From: CBDBUR01 sp965209065
GTDB taxonomy: Bacteria > Pseudomonadota > Alphaproteobacteria > JAPOUT01 > G958296285
Assembly: GCA_965209065.1 (NCBI GenBank)
Contig: OZ242373.1
Location: 682,001 to 746,000, forward strand
Direction of reading: 5' to 3'
DNA length: 64,000 bases
This document shows, piece after piece, positions 42,223 to 50,212 of the stretch. Under the pieces are notes generated by a model. That model was not told where the DNA came from. It was given only the letters and a program-made list of their open reading frames with translations, and ran no database searches. The position numbers and the translations under genes are program-made. How positions within the stretch are numbered: the stretch's first letter is position 1; each line of letters opens with the position of its first letter.

Positions 42223-43681
42223 TTATTTTTGTAAGACCATAATATAAATGAATCTTTCCTTCTTTATCTATTTCAATTTTACCACCTAAATTGATTATTT
42301 CCTCACGAATTTTATCAGCTTCGGCGTAATCTTTTTCTCCTCTTAAAATTTTATAAGTAGCATAAGCAACTGCCAAACGCTCTAGCACATTTTCATCTAC
42401 CCATTCCTGCCTGTGTTGGGTGAATCCTAATGGCTCTGCTCTTTTTTCTATTATTAAGGCTTCATAAGCCCTTAACGAATCTAGTGTCAAATTTGTCACC
42501 CTCTCTATCCCTTCAAGGCCTAATAGTTTTAACCCTTCTCTCAAATTAGCGTTAAGTTGAGCGAGCGCATTAGTATCATCGGTTTGGTTTATCTCTTTAG
42601 CATATTTTGATAAATACCCGATTGCTTTAGGTGTATTCAAATCGTCAGCAAGCGCTCGATAGACTTCATCATTTGGCTGGACACCTTCATCAACCCCTGC
42701 CACGTTATCAACCATTCGATAAATTCTTCCAAGAACATTTTGGGCTTGCTGTAAATTTTGCTCGCTCCAGTAAAGCGGCTGGCGATAGTGCGTCATCAGC
42801 AACGCAAGCCTTATCACTCTGCTGTCCCACTTCTCAAACAACTCCCCTAAACTTACCACATTGCCAAGCGACTTAGACATTTTGCCCTTGTCCATAATCA
42901 CCATAGCGTTATGCATCCAGTGGCGCACGAACGAACCACCAAAAGCACATATTGACTGCGCGCGTTCGTTTTCGTGGTGAGGAAAAATTAAATCACTCCC
43001 CGCCGCGTGAATATCTATCTCCTCACCGAGATGAGCCTTAATCATCGCCGAACATTCTATATGCCAGCCCGGCCGACCCAACCCCCACGGGCTTTTCCAA
43101 CCTACACTATCCGTGCTGGCAGGTTTCCACAAAACGAAATCAGCCGGGTTTCTTTTGTAAGGCGCGACCTCTACTCGCGCACCCGCCTCCATTTCGTCCA
43201 GCGAACGATGAGACAAGGCACCATAATCGCTAAAAGAATTGACATCAAATAAAACATGCCCCTCCGCCTCGTAAGCATTGCCCTTCTCTATTAAAATTTT
43301 AATCATCTCGCAAATTGCGTCAATATGCTCGGTTGCTTTGGGCTGCGCGTCAGGCGCAAGAACGCCGAGCCGCGCGATGTCGCTTTCATATTGCTGCGCG
43401 TAGCGCCGCGCGATTTCTTGCGCGGGCTTCTGCTCCCCTTGCGCAACCTTGATAATTTTGTCATCAATATCGGTGATGTTGCTGACAAAGCGCACCTGCC
43501 ACTTTTTCGCTAGAACACGGCGCAGCATATCGAAAACAACGGCAGGGCGAGCGTTGCCTATATGCGCCGCGCCATAAACTGTTGGACCGCAAACATAAAC
43601 GCTCACCGCCTTATTCTTGGGGCTAAAAACTTCTTTCTTCCCGCTTTTTGTGTTATAAAGAGTTAAAGAAATATCGCTCAT
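42215..43681 (-). CDS. cysS: Cysteinyl-tRNA synthetase
   Basis: A 488-aa CysRS starting MSDISLTLYNTKSG. The HIGH-like motif GAAHIGNARP, the zinc ligand area VYVCGPTVY, GWHIECSAM and HHENE, and KMSKSLGN are all present. I reject the longer frame (to 43768) because its extra N-terminus is not part of the family and would overlap folE. No ribosome site precedes the ATG, so it may be leaderless. The divergent folE starts only 18 bp away. It is the first gene of a run with the scaffold-like gene, yidD, thrS and comEC. Confidence 0.95.
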   Translation of the reverse strand: MSDISLTLYNTKSGKKEVFSPKNKAVSVYVCGPTVYGAAHIGNARPAVVFDMLRRVLAKKWQVRFVSNITDIDDKIIKVAQGEQKPAQEIARRYAQQYESDIARLGVLAPDAQPKATEHIDAICEMIKILIEKGNAYEAEGHVLFDVNSFSDYGALSHRSLDEMEAGARVEVAPYKRNPADFVLWKPASTDSVGWKSPWGLGRPGWHIECSAMIKAHLGEEIDIHAAGSDLIFPHHENERAQSICAFGGSFVRHWMHNAMVIMDKGKMSKSLGNVVSLGELFEKWDSRVIRLALLMTHYRQPLYWSEQNLQQAQNVLGRIYRMVDNVAGVDEGVQPNDEVYRALADDLNTPKAIGYLSKYAKEINQTDDTNALAQLNANLREGLKLLGLEGIERVTNLTLDSLRAYEALIIEKRAEPLGFTQHRQEWVDENVLERLAVAYATYKILRGEKDYAEADKIREEIINLGGKIEIDKEGKIHLYYGLTKINV

Positions 43682-43699
43682 AGAAGAGGAATAACACAA

Positions 43700-44317
43700 A
43701 TGGCAAATCATCATATAAAAGATATTCGCAATCTGGTTGCAGAGGGGTCGGCGCGTCCGACGCGGCAAGAGGCGGAGGATGCGGTTCGCACGCTAATTGC
43801 GTGGATAGGCGATGACCCCGCGCGCGAAGGTTTGCTGCGCACGCCAAAGCGCGTGATTGATGCTTACGCTGATTTTTTCGCCGGCTACCAAGAAAACCCT
43901 GAGGCTCTGCTCGAGCGCACCTTTAGTGATGTTGGTGGCTATGATGACATTGTTCTCTTGCGCGACATTACGGTTGAGTCTCATTGCGAGCATCATATGG
44001 TTCCCTTTTATGGCAGTGCGCATATTGCTTACATACCCAAGGGCAAGGTGGTTGGCATTTCTAAAATTGCGCGTCTGGTTGATATTTATGCGCGGCGCTT
44101 ACAGACGCAAGAAACCATGACGCAGCAAATCAAAGATGCGTTAGAGAAGCACTTGCAGCCGAAAGGGGTTGCGGTTTTAATTTCGGCGAAGCATGCGTGT
44201 ATGACCACGCGCGGTGTGCATAAGCCGAATGTCGCGACGATTACCTGCGCCCTGTCGGGTGTGTTCCGCGAGGACAAGAAGCTAGAAGAGCGCTTCTTAA
44301 TGATGATTAAACAATAA
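43700..44317 (+). CDS. folE: GTP cyclohydrolase I
   Basis: A 205-aa FolE. The zinc and active-site signatures are intact: ESHCEHHMVPFYG, IAYIPKGKVVGISKIARL, QTQETMTQQI and KHACMTTRGV. It opens GTP to 7,8-dihydroneopterin triphosphate, the entry to folate and related pterins. AAGAGGA lies 9 nt before the ATG. hisI follows after 6 bp, so they form an operon with the patatin gene. Confidence 0.97.
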   Translation: MANHHIKDIRNLVAEGSARPTRQEAEDAVRTLIAWIGDDPAREGLLRTPKRVIDAYADFFAGYQENPEALLERTFSDVGGYDDIVLLRDITVESHCEHHMVPFYGSAHIAYIPKGKVVGISKIARLVDIYARRLQTQETMTQQIKDALEKHLQPKGVAVLISAKHACMTTRGVHKPNVATITCALSGVFREDKKLEERFLMMIKQ

Positions 44318-44323
44318 GGAACA

Positions 44324-44794
44324 ATGTTTGCCGAAAGAAAATCCATAGAGCAAGTGGAGGAAGGTATTGAGCTTGCGCCAAAATTTGATAGCGATGGTCT
44401 CATCGCGGTTGTTATCACGGAGCAAGCAAGCGGCGATGTTTTGATGCTCGGCTATATGAACGCCGAGGCTTTACACAAGACGCTTGAAACTGGCGAGGCG
44501 CATTATTGGAGTCGCTCGCGGCAAAAGCTGTGGCGCAAGGGCGAGAGCAGTGGGTTATCACATTTCGTTGAAGAAATAAGAATTGATGACGACCAAGACG
44601 CGCTGTGGCTTAAAGTGCGGCTTGGAGAAAATGCTGACGGCAAGCAAGCAAGCTGCCATGTTGGTTATCGCTCTTGTTTTTATCGCCAAGTAGAGTATAA
44701 AAATAAAGCGGTGAAACTTATTTTTACCGAAAGCGAAAAAACGTTTGACCCACAGAAAACCTACGGGGATTTACCCAACCCAACTAAGTTGTAA
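44324..44794 (+). CDS. hisI: Phosphoribosyl-AMP cyclohydrolase
   Basis: A 156-aa HisI: VLMLGYMNAEAL, HYWSRSRQKLWRKGESSG and the metal-binding end QASCHVGYRSCFYR are diagnostic. It opens the adenine ring of PR-AMP, the third step of histidine synthesis. It is a stand-alone enzyme without a HisE domain, as usual in alphaproteobacteria. It lies between folE (6 bp) and a patatin gene (6 bp), far from other his genes. The N-terminal 20 residues are an extension of uncertain role. Confidence 0.95.
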   Translation: MFAERKSIEQVEEGIELAPKFDSDGLIAVVITEQASGDVLMLGYMNAEALHKTLETGEAHYWSRSRQKLWRKGESSGLSHFVEEIRIDDDQDALWLKVRLGENADGKQASCHVGYRSCFYRQVEYKNKAVKLIFTESEKTFDPQKTYGDLPNPTKL

Positions 44795-44800
44795 TTTTTT

Positions 44801-45769
44801 ATGAAAAAGTCGATTAAACCCTACAGGATAGGTTTAGCCTTAGGTTCGGGGGTGGCGCGCGGCTGGTCTCATATTGGGGTTGTCAAAACTTTAGTCAAGG
44901 CGGGGTTTGCGCCTGATATTATTGTTGGCACGTCTATTGGTGCGGTGGTTGGCGGTGCTTACGCTGCCAATTATCTCCAAGAGCTAGAGACCTTCGCGCG
45001 CGAGCTGACCGCGCGTAAAATGTTTGGATTGCTTGACTTGTCTTTTTCGGGCTCTAGCTTGTTTAGCGGGCGCAAACTTTCCGCCGAGCTTTACAAGCAT
45101 ATGAGCGATATAAAAATAGAAGACATGCATAAGACTTTCATTGCGGTTGCGACCGAGCTTGCTACCGGGCATGAAATTTGGTTAAGGAAAGGCTCCTTGG
45201 TGGATTCTTTGCGTGCGTCTTATGCTTTACCCGGCGTTTTCGCGCCTGTGCATATCAACGGGCGCTGGCTGATTGATGGCGCTTTGGTTAATCCTGTGCC
45301 TGTGTCGGTGTGTCGCGGGTATGGCGCGCGGCTTGTGATTGCGGTCAATCTCAACCGCGATGCGTTTGGTAAGACAAGCACCAGCAAAATTATGCTGTCC
45401 GAAGAGGCTTTCGCTCCTTTAGCTGAAAAAAATCCCAACAAAAATCCCAACAAAAATAATGGGGTTACTGAAAGCAACGAGAAGGTGTCGGGGGTTAAAG
45501 CCTACCGCACGATGATGAAGCAGATATTTAGCTCTAGCCCGCGCTCGCCCGGTATGACGACCATTTTGCTTGCGGCTTTGAACATTGTCCAAGATAGGCT
45601 TGCGCGCTCGCGGCTTGCGGGCGACCCGCCTGATATTCATATAGCGCCGCGCGTGGGGCATATTGGTTTGCTAGAGTTCAACAAAATGGACGAAGCGATT
45701 AAGCTCGGCGTGGAAGCAACCGAGCAAGTCTTGCCCGAAATAGAAACGGCGGCTAAAGTTTTATTCTAG
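44801..45769 (+). CDS. Patatin-like phospholipase (RssA-like)
   Basis: A 322-aa patatin-domain protein. The oxyanion loop LGSGVARGWSHIG, nucleophile Ser in GTSIGAVVG and the Asp of WLIDGALVNPVP form the Ser-Asp dyad of the family. It probably acts on phospholipids or lysophospholipids at the inner membrane; no signal peptide is seen. Residues around 210-220 hold a short NPNK direct repeat in a linker between the catalytic core and the C-terminal helix region. It is the last gene of the folE-hisI group and overlaps the convergent enoyl-CoA hydratase gene by 4 bp. Confidence 0.9.
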   Translation: MKKSIKPYRIGLALGSGVARGWSHIGVVKTLVKAGFAPDIIVGTSIGAVVGGAYAANYLQELETFARELTARKMFGLLDLSFSGSSLFSGRKLSAELYKHMSDIKIEDMHKTFIAVATELATGHEIWLRKGSLVDSLRASYALPGVFAPVHINGRWLIDGALVNPVPVSVCRGYGARLVIAVNLNRDAFGKTSTSKIMLSEEAFAPLAEKNPNKNPNKNNGVTESNEKVSGVKAYRTMMKQIFSSSPRSPGMTTILLAALNIVQDRLARSRLAGDPPDIHIAPRVGHIGLLEFNKMDEAIKLGVEATEQVLPEIETAAKVLF

Positions 45770-46545
45770 CGTCCCTTCCATTCTGGTTTGCGTTTTTGCG
45801 CGAAGGCGAGCGGTCCTTCTTTAGCATCTTCGCTGCGCATCAAGGTTCCAATTTCGTCATATTTTTCTTTCATCGCGCTGAAGACTCCGCCATTTTCGAG
45901 TCCTTTACTCGCGACAGCCTTTGTCGTGCGAATGGAGATGGGCGAGCATTCTAAAATCATCTGCGCCCATTTTTTGGCTTGGGTCATCAGCTCTTTCTGC
46001 GGGAAAACTTTAGTGACAAAACCTAGCTCTGCGCCCTCTTTCGCCTCGACCGTGCGCCCGGTGAGCATCATACCCATCGCTTGCTTGAGCGGAATTTGAC
46101 GCGGCAAGCGGTGAAGCCCGCCGGCTAAAGCCGCCAGCCCGACGCGCGGTTCGGGCAGAGCAAAGCGCGCGCTATCGCTCGCAAGAATAATATCGCATGC
46201 GAGCGCAATCTCGAAGCCGCCGCCCATCGCCACGCCATTCACTGCGGCAATAATCGGTTTGGCGATATGCTCGCGCGCGGTGAGACCGCCAAAGCCCGCA
46301 TCGGGCATGGACATCTCGCCGCCTTCGGCTTGATATCGAAGGTCGTTGCCGGCACTAAAGGCTCTATCGCCCTCGCCGGTAATGATGGCGACCCACAGGT
46401 CATCATCGGCTAAGAAGTCGTCGAACACTTGCGCGAGCTCTTTACTAGCGGGCGGGTGAAGGGCGTTCATTCGCTCGGGGCGGTTCATCGTCACCATGAG
46501 CAGCTTGCCTTCCTTTTCAGTTTTACAAAATTCCAGTTGAGCCAT
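45766..46545 (-). CDS. Enoyl-CoA hydratase/isomerase family protein
   Basis: A 259-aa crotonase-fold protein. The CoA and oxyanion-hole segments AFSAGNDLRYQ and NGVAMGGGFEIALACDI are present; the acid at the start of the second motif (GFEIAL) and the one in ALPEPRVGLAA correspond to the two catalytic Glu of hydratases. It is closest in look to the CaiD/PaaG group with hydratase activity on acyl-CoA; the substrate is not predictable. A strong GGAGG site precedes the ATG. It lies alone, divergent from the hypothetical gene at 46616. Confidence 0.88.
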   Translation of the reverse strand: MAQLEFCKTEKEGKLLMVTMNRPERMNALHPPASKELAQVFDDFLADDDLWVAIITGEGDRAFSAGNDLRYQAEGGEMSMPDAGFGGLTAREHIAKPIIAAVNGVAMGGGFEIALACDIILASDSARFALPEPRVGLAALAGGLHRLPRQIPLKQAMGMMLTGRTVEAKEGAELGFVTKVFPQKELMTQAKKWAQMILECSPISIRTTKAVASKGLENGGVFSAMKEKYDEIGTLMRSEDAKEGPLAFAQKRKPEWKGR

Positions 46546-46615
46546 ATTCCCTCCTTTAACGTTTTATTTACCATACTATTTTATTATTCTTGATAGAAAA
46601 AACAAGAGGTATTTT

Positions 46616-47413
46616 ATGAAATTTTCTCGCGATTCGGAGTGGTTTGCGCCTTTCGTTCTTATCCTAGGCGCGGCAGTATTTTTCGGGCTGGTGATAGGCG
46701 CGATTTTTCTTGTGCGCCCGCCGATGGAGAATTTAGGCAAAACGCAACAACCGATTTACTCTTTTGATACAAAAACAAGAAGCATACTACTTGAGACATC
46801 GGGAACGGGGGGTAAAGTTCGTTTTTCCGTGCCTGAAAACCACATCCGCGCAATTGAATCGAGAAAGGGAAAAAACAAAAAAGATGTTCCTTATAAAATT
46901 ACGATGCATGCGCTCTTGCCGCACTTTGAGGGTTATCAGCGAAATAACTGGTGGTTGTTTGATAGCAGCTCGCCGAGTGCTAGGGTTGTTTTGATTCAAG
47001 TTGAGCAGATTCAATCTATCATTAGCGAGCGAACGCGTTTTAATTTTCTATTGCGCGCCCAGCTAGAAAAGAATGCGCAACAGAATGCGGCTTTAGGGCT
47101 GACCCATTATCTTTACAAGCAGGCGCCTAAGCGAGAAGAGCAAGATGTTTTCACTGGAAATGTTTTTACCGGCCTAGATAGAAAGAAGCAGCAGTTGGTT
47201 TATTTTTGTTTTCGTCCGACTGCCCTTTCGGTTGCGCCCAACTGCTCGCGCACAAAGGCGATTGCTTTAGACACGCAACTCACCTATCGCTTCAAGCGCA
47301 ACCACTTAATGCGCTGGCGTGAAATTGAAAACAAAATAGAAATTTTTATCGCGCGCATTCACCAGCTATCTTTTGGCGATGAGGGCGGCAAGCGACTCAC
47401 CTCATTTGAATGA
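46616..47413 (+). CDS. Unrecognised single-pass membrane protein (265 aa)
   Basis: I do not recognise this protein. It has one membrane segment at about residues 10-32 (FAPFVLILGAAVFFGLVIGAIFLV), with a short cytoplasmic start, so the remaining 230 residues should face the periplasm. The body is rich in Arg and Lys, has a YFCFRP-x-APNCS pair of Cys that could form a disulphide, and ends in a helix-like stretch (HLMRWREIENKIEIFIARI). No repeat or catalytic motif stands out. AAGAGGT lies 7 nt before the ATG. It overlaps the convergent cysE by 17 bp. The coding quality and start signal argue for a real gene. Confidence 0.75.
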   Translation: MKFSRDSEWFAPFVLILGAAVFFGLVIGAIFLVRPPMENLGKTQQPIYSFDTKTRSILLETSGTGGKVRFSVPENHIRAIESRKGKNKKDVPYKITMHALLPHFEGYQRNNWWLFDSSSPSARVVLIQVEQIQSIISERTRFNFLLRAQLEKNAQQNAALGLTHYLYKQAPKREEQDVFTGNVFTGLDRKKQQLVYFCFRPTALSVAPNCSRTKAIALDTQLTYRFKRNHLMRWREIENKIEIFIARIHQLSFGDEGGKRLTSFE

Positions 47414-48119
47414 TACGCGCGGGCGCACCGACAGCGGTCGTATGCGGCGGCACGTCTTGTAAAACAATAGAGCCGGCGGCAATGGTCGCGTCATCACCGA
47501 CTTGAATATTGCCGAGAATAGCCGCGCCCGTGCCGATAAAAACGCGGTCGCCTATTTTAGGATGGCGGTCGCCCTTATCATTGCCCTTCCCGCCCAAAGT
47601 GACATTATGCAAAATGGTAACATCATTGCCGACGCGCGCGGTCTCGCCAATCACGATAGAATGCGCGTGGTCCATCATAATGCCCGCGCCTATTTCAGCC
47701 GCGGGGTGAATATCGATGTCCCACAAGTCGCTGATGCGCCCTTGGATAATAAGCGCAGAGAGGCACTCCCCCTTTTTCCAAAGTTTATGCGCCAAGCGAT
47801 AAGCAAGCAAAGCCTTGAACCCTTTGAAATTGAGAAACGCCTGTAGCAAATAATTACACGCGGGGTCGCGTTCAAGGATAGCGAGCAAATCTTTCGCGGC
47901 GGCGGCTTCAATTTTCTTATCCAAAACATCCTCCAGTATTTCGGGGCTAACACTTTCATTCTGCAAAGTAAAAACGACCCAAGCGTTCAACGCCGCGCTA
48001 AAGCTGCCGTGCTGCCCGATACTCTGGGTTAATATATTTTCTAGCTGCGGCTCTTTTTTGATAAAGTCTTGCGCCTCAGCTTTGAGCTTCTTCCAAACAT
48101 CTATTTTTTTATTTGGCAT
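47397..48119 (-). CDS. cysE: Serine O-acetyltransferase
   Basis: A 240-aa CysE. The N-terminal helical domain (ENILTQSIGQHGSFSAALNAWV) is followed by a left-handed beta-helix of hexapeptide repeats (DIHPAAEIGAGIMMDHAHSI, ILHNVTLGGKG, VFIGTGAAILGNIQVG). DHAHSIVIGE carries the catalytic Asp and His. It makes O-acetylserine from serine and acetyl-CoA for cysteine synthesis. A GAGG-like site lies before the ATG. It is divergent from the SDR gene with 39 bp between the starts. Confidence 0.96.
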   Translation of the reverse strand: MPNKKIDVWKKLKAEAQDFIKKEPQLENILTQSIGQHGSFSAALNAWVVFTLQNESVSPEILEDVLDKKIEAAAAKDLLAILERDPACNYLLQAFLNFKGFKALLAYRLAHKLWKKGECLSALIIQGRISDLWDIDIHPAAEIGAGIMMDHAHSIVIGETARVGNDVTILHNVTLGGKGNDKGDRHPKIGDRVFIGTGAAILGNIQVGDDATIAAGSIVLQDVPPHTTAVGAPARIIQMR

Positions 48120-48158
48120 TTTACCTCGCTTTTGGTTTGTGTTATTATACTTGAATAT

Positions 48159-48962
48159 ATGTCAGATTTTAACAACAAAACGGCGATTATCACGGGCTCG
48201 GCGACCGGCTTGGGCGCGGAGGTTGCCTTGAGGCTTGCGCGCGAGGGTGCGCGGGTTGTTATCAACTACAGCAAGTCGCAGAAGGAGGCGGAGGAGACCG
48301 CCAAGAAATGCGAGGCGGCGGCGGCAGGTGCGGAGGTTGAGGTCGTTCAAGCTGATGTTGCTGACGACAGCGCGTGTCGCGTCTTGGTTGAGAAGACTCT
48401 CGCGCGTTTTGGCGGGGTGGATATTCTTGTCAATAATGCTGGCACGACCAAATTCGCCAACCATAGCGATTTAGACGCGCTGAGCGCAGACGACTTCGCG
48501 CATATTTATAAGGTAAATGTGATTGCGCCCTTCCAAATGATTAGAGCGGTCGCACCCACGATGAAGGCGAATTACAGCAAGGACAAGAGCTATGGCTCGG
48601 TGGTAAATATATCGTCTATTGCCGGAGTTCTGGCGACGGGTTCGTCGGTTGCCTATTGTGCGTCTAAAGCGGCGTTGAATAATATGACGCGTTCTCTTGC
48701 GCGCGCGTTGGCGCCGGCTATTCGGGTGAATGCGGTTTGCCCGGGTTTTATCGGCACGCGCTGGTTCTCCGACCGGTTCGGTGATGAAATGTTCGAGCAG
48801 ATTAAAACGCAAATGGAGCAAACCATGCCACTCGCGCAAGCGGGCACGCCTGAGCTGGTTGCTGATGCTGTCCTTTTCTTTTGCGGTTCGGGTGCTAGAA
48901 ACATCACGGGTGAGACTTTGCTGAGTGATTCAGGCATGCACCTCAACAACGAAGCGGGCTAA
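48159..48962 (+). CDS. Short-chain dehydrogenase/reductase, 3-ketoacyl-ACP reductase-like
   Basis: A 267-aa classical SDR. The cofactor loop TGSATGLGAE, the NNAG motif in ILVNNAGTTK, and the Ser-Tyr-Lys triad (VNISSIAG, then VAYCASKAAL) are all there. The Arg after the first loop region suggests preference for NADP. The substrate is not clear. The ATG at 48159 was chosen because the family start FNNKTAIITG follows it; the 30 extra upstream codons overlap cysE. The stop TAA shares its last A with the ATG of the M20 hydrolase gene, so the two are translationally coupled and may act in one pathway. Confidence 0.88.
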   Translation: MSDFNNKTAIITGSATGLGAEVALRLAREGARVVINYSKSQKEAEETAKKCEAAAAGAEVEVVQADVADDSACRVLVEKTLARFGGVDILVNNAGTTKFANHSDLDALSADDFAHIYKVNVIAPFQMIRAVAPTMKANYSKDKSYGSVVNISSIAGVLATGSSVAYCASKAALNNMTRSLARALAPAIRVNAVCPGFIGTRWFSDRFGDEMFEQIKTQMEQTMPLAQAGTPELVADAVLFFCGSGARNITGETLLSDSGMHLNNEAG

Positions 48963-50200
48963 TGTTAGAGAAGTTAAAAAAAGATGTTTGCTCTTTTGTC
49001 GATGGGCTTGCGCCTGAGCTGTTGCGCGTGAGCCACCAGATTCACGAAAACCCTGAGCTTGCGTTTGAAGAAACGGAATCGGCGAAGGTGTTAATCGAAG
49101 CCACGCAAGCGGCGGGGTTAGAAACACAAAGCGAGGCTTTCGGTTTGCCGACTGCTTTCGCGGCGGCGTTTGGCAAGGACAACGGCAAAGAAGTTGTGAT
49201 TATATCTGAGTATGATGCCTTGCCGGGCATCGGTCATGCCTGCGGTCATAACATTATCGCAAGCGCTGGCTTGGGTGCGACACTTGCTTTAGCGAAATTG
49301 GGCGCAGCCCTGCCCGGTCGTGTGCGTTATTTGGGAACGCCGGCGGAAGAAGCGGGCGGCGGCAAGGAGCTGATGGCGCAAGCGGGAGCTTTCGACAAGG
49401 CGGACGCGGCGATGATGGTTCATCCGGCGGGCGTTGATATTCGCTCGGTGCCTTCGCTTTGCATTTACGAGGTTCAGGCGATTTACCATGGCAAGAACGC
49501 GCACGCGAGTGCTTTTCCGTGGGCGGGGATTAACGCGTTGGACGGCGTGATAACGGCTTACCAAAGCATCGCGCAACTGCGCCAGCACATTAAGCCGAAC
49601 GAGCGCGTTCACGGCATCATCACCGATGGCGGGCAAGCACCGAACATTGTGCCAGACCGCGCGGCGGGAAATTTCTACATTCGCGCGGCGCGCGCGGAGA
49701 ATTTATTCAAGTTGCGCGATAGGGTTGTGGCTTGTTTTGAGGCGGGGGCTTTATCGTCGGGCGCGCGTTTGGAGCTCGTCTGGGGCGATGTTGTTTATTT
49801 AGACATCAAGCATAATGATGCGCTCGGTCTCGCTTACGAGGATAACGCTACCGCGCTTGGCTTGAAAATGCTTGACCCGCAAAAGATTGGCACGTCTTAT
49901 ATCAGCACCGATATGGGCAATGTGAGTTATCGCTTGCCCTCCATTCACCCGATGATAGCGGTTGCGCCGCCTTCTATTTCGATTCACCATCCTGATTTCG
50001 CGCGCTACGCGGCACAGCCCGAAGGCGATAGGGCGGTTATCACTGGCGCGAAAGCCCTCGCGATGACCGCGCTTGATTTTATGATGAATGAGAATTTACA
50101 AAAACAAGCGGCGCAAGGTTTCGCCGAGCAAACGCAAAATGCTTCTAGCGTGCTTGCCTCTATCAAAGAGAAGCCCAGCGGTTGTGGGCATAAACATTAA
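48962..50200 (+). CDS. M20 family amidohydrolase/metallopeptidase
   Basis: A 412-aa M20D-type hydrolase of the AbgB / aminoacylase-like group. Metal and catalytic residues are seen in ISEYDALPGIGHACGHN (Asp, and the His pair), GTPAEEAGGGK (Glu pair), MMVHPAG and the dimerisation-lid His in GKNAHASAFPWAG. Members split amide bonds of N-acyl amino acids or p-aminobenzoyl-glutamate. The C-terminus is Gly-Cys-Gly-His-Lys-His, which might bind a metal. It overlaps the SDR gene by 1 bp and is convergent with the MFS transporter gene. Confidence 0.9.
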   Translation: MLEKLKKDVCSFVDGLAPELLRVSHQIHENPELAFEETESAKVLIEATQAAGLETQSEAFGLPTAFAAAFGKDNGKEVVIISEYDALPGIGHACGHNIIASAGLGATLALAKLGAALPGRVRYLGTPAEEAGGGKELMAQAGAFDKADAAMMVHPAGVDIRSVPSLCIYEVQAIYHGKNAHASAFPWAGINALDGVITAYQSIAQLRQHIKPNERVHGIITDGGQAPNIVPDRAAGNFYIRAARAENLFKLRDRVVACFEAGALSSGARLELVWGDVVYLDIKHNDALGLAYEDNATALGLKMLDPQKIGTSYISTDMGNVSYRLPSIHPMIAVAPPSISIHHPDFARYAAQPEGDRAVITGAKALAMTALDFMMNENLQKQAAQGFAEQTQNASSVLASIKEKPSGCGHKH

Positions 50201-50212
50201 AATATTGGAGCA

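Noticed and set aside
43682..43768. A 29-residue N-terminal extension of CysS
   Set aside because: It is not part of the family, overlaps folE, and the normal CysS start lies at 43681.
48069..48158. A 30-residue hydrophobic N-terminal extension of the SDR protein
   Set aside because: It overlaps the start of cysE on the other strand; the Rossmann fold begins right after the ATG at 48159.
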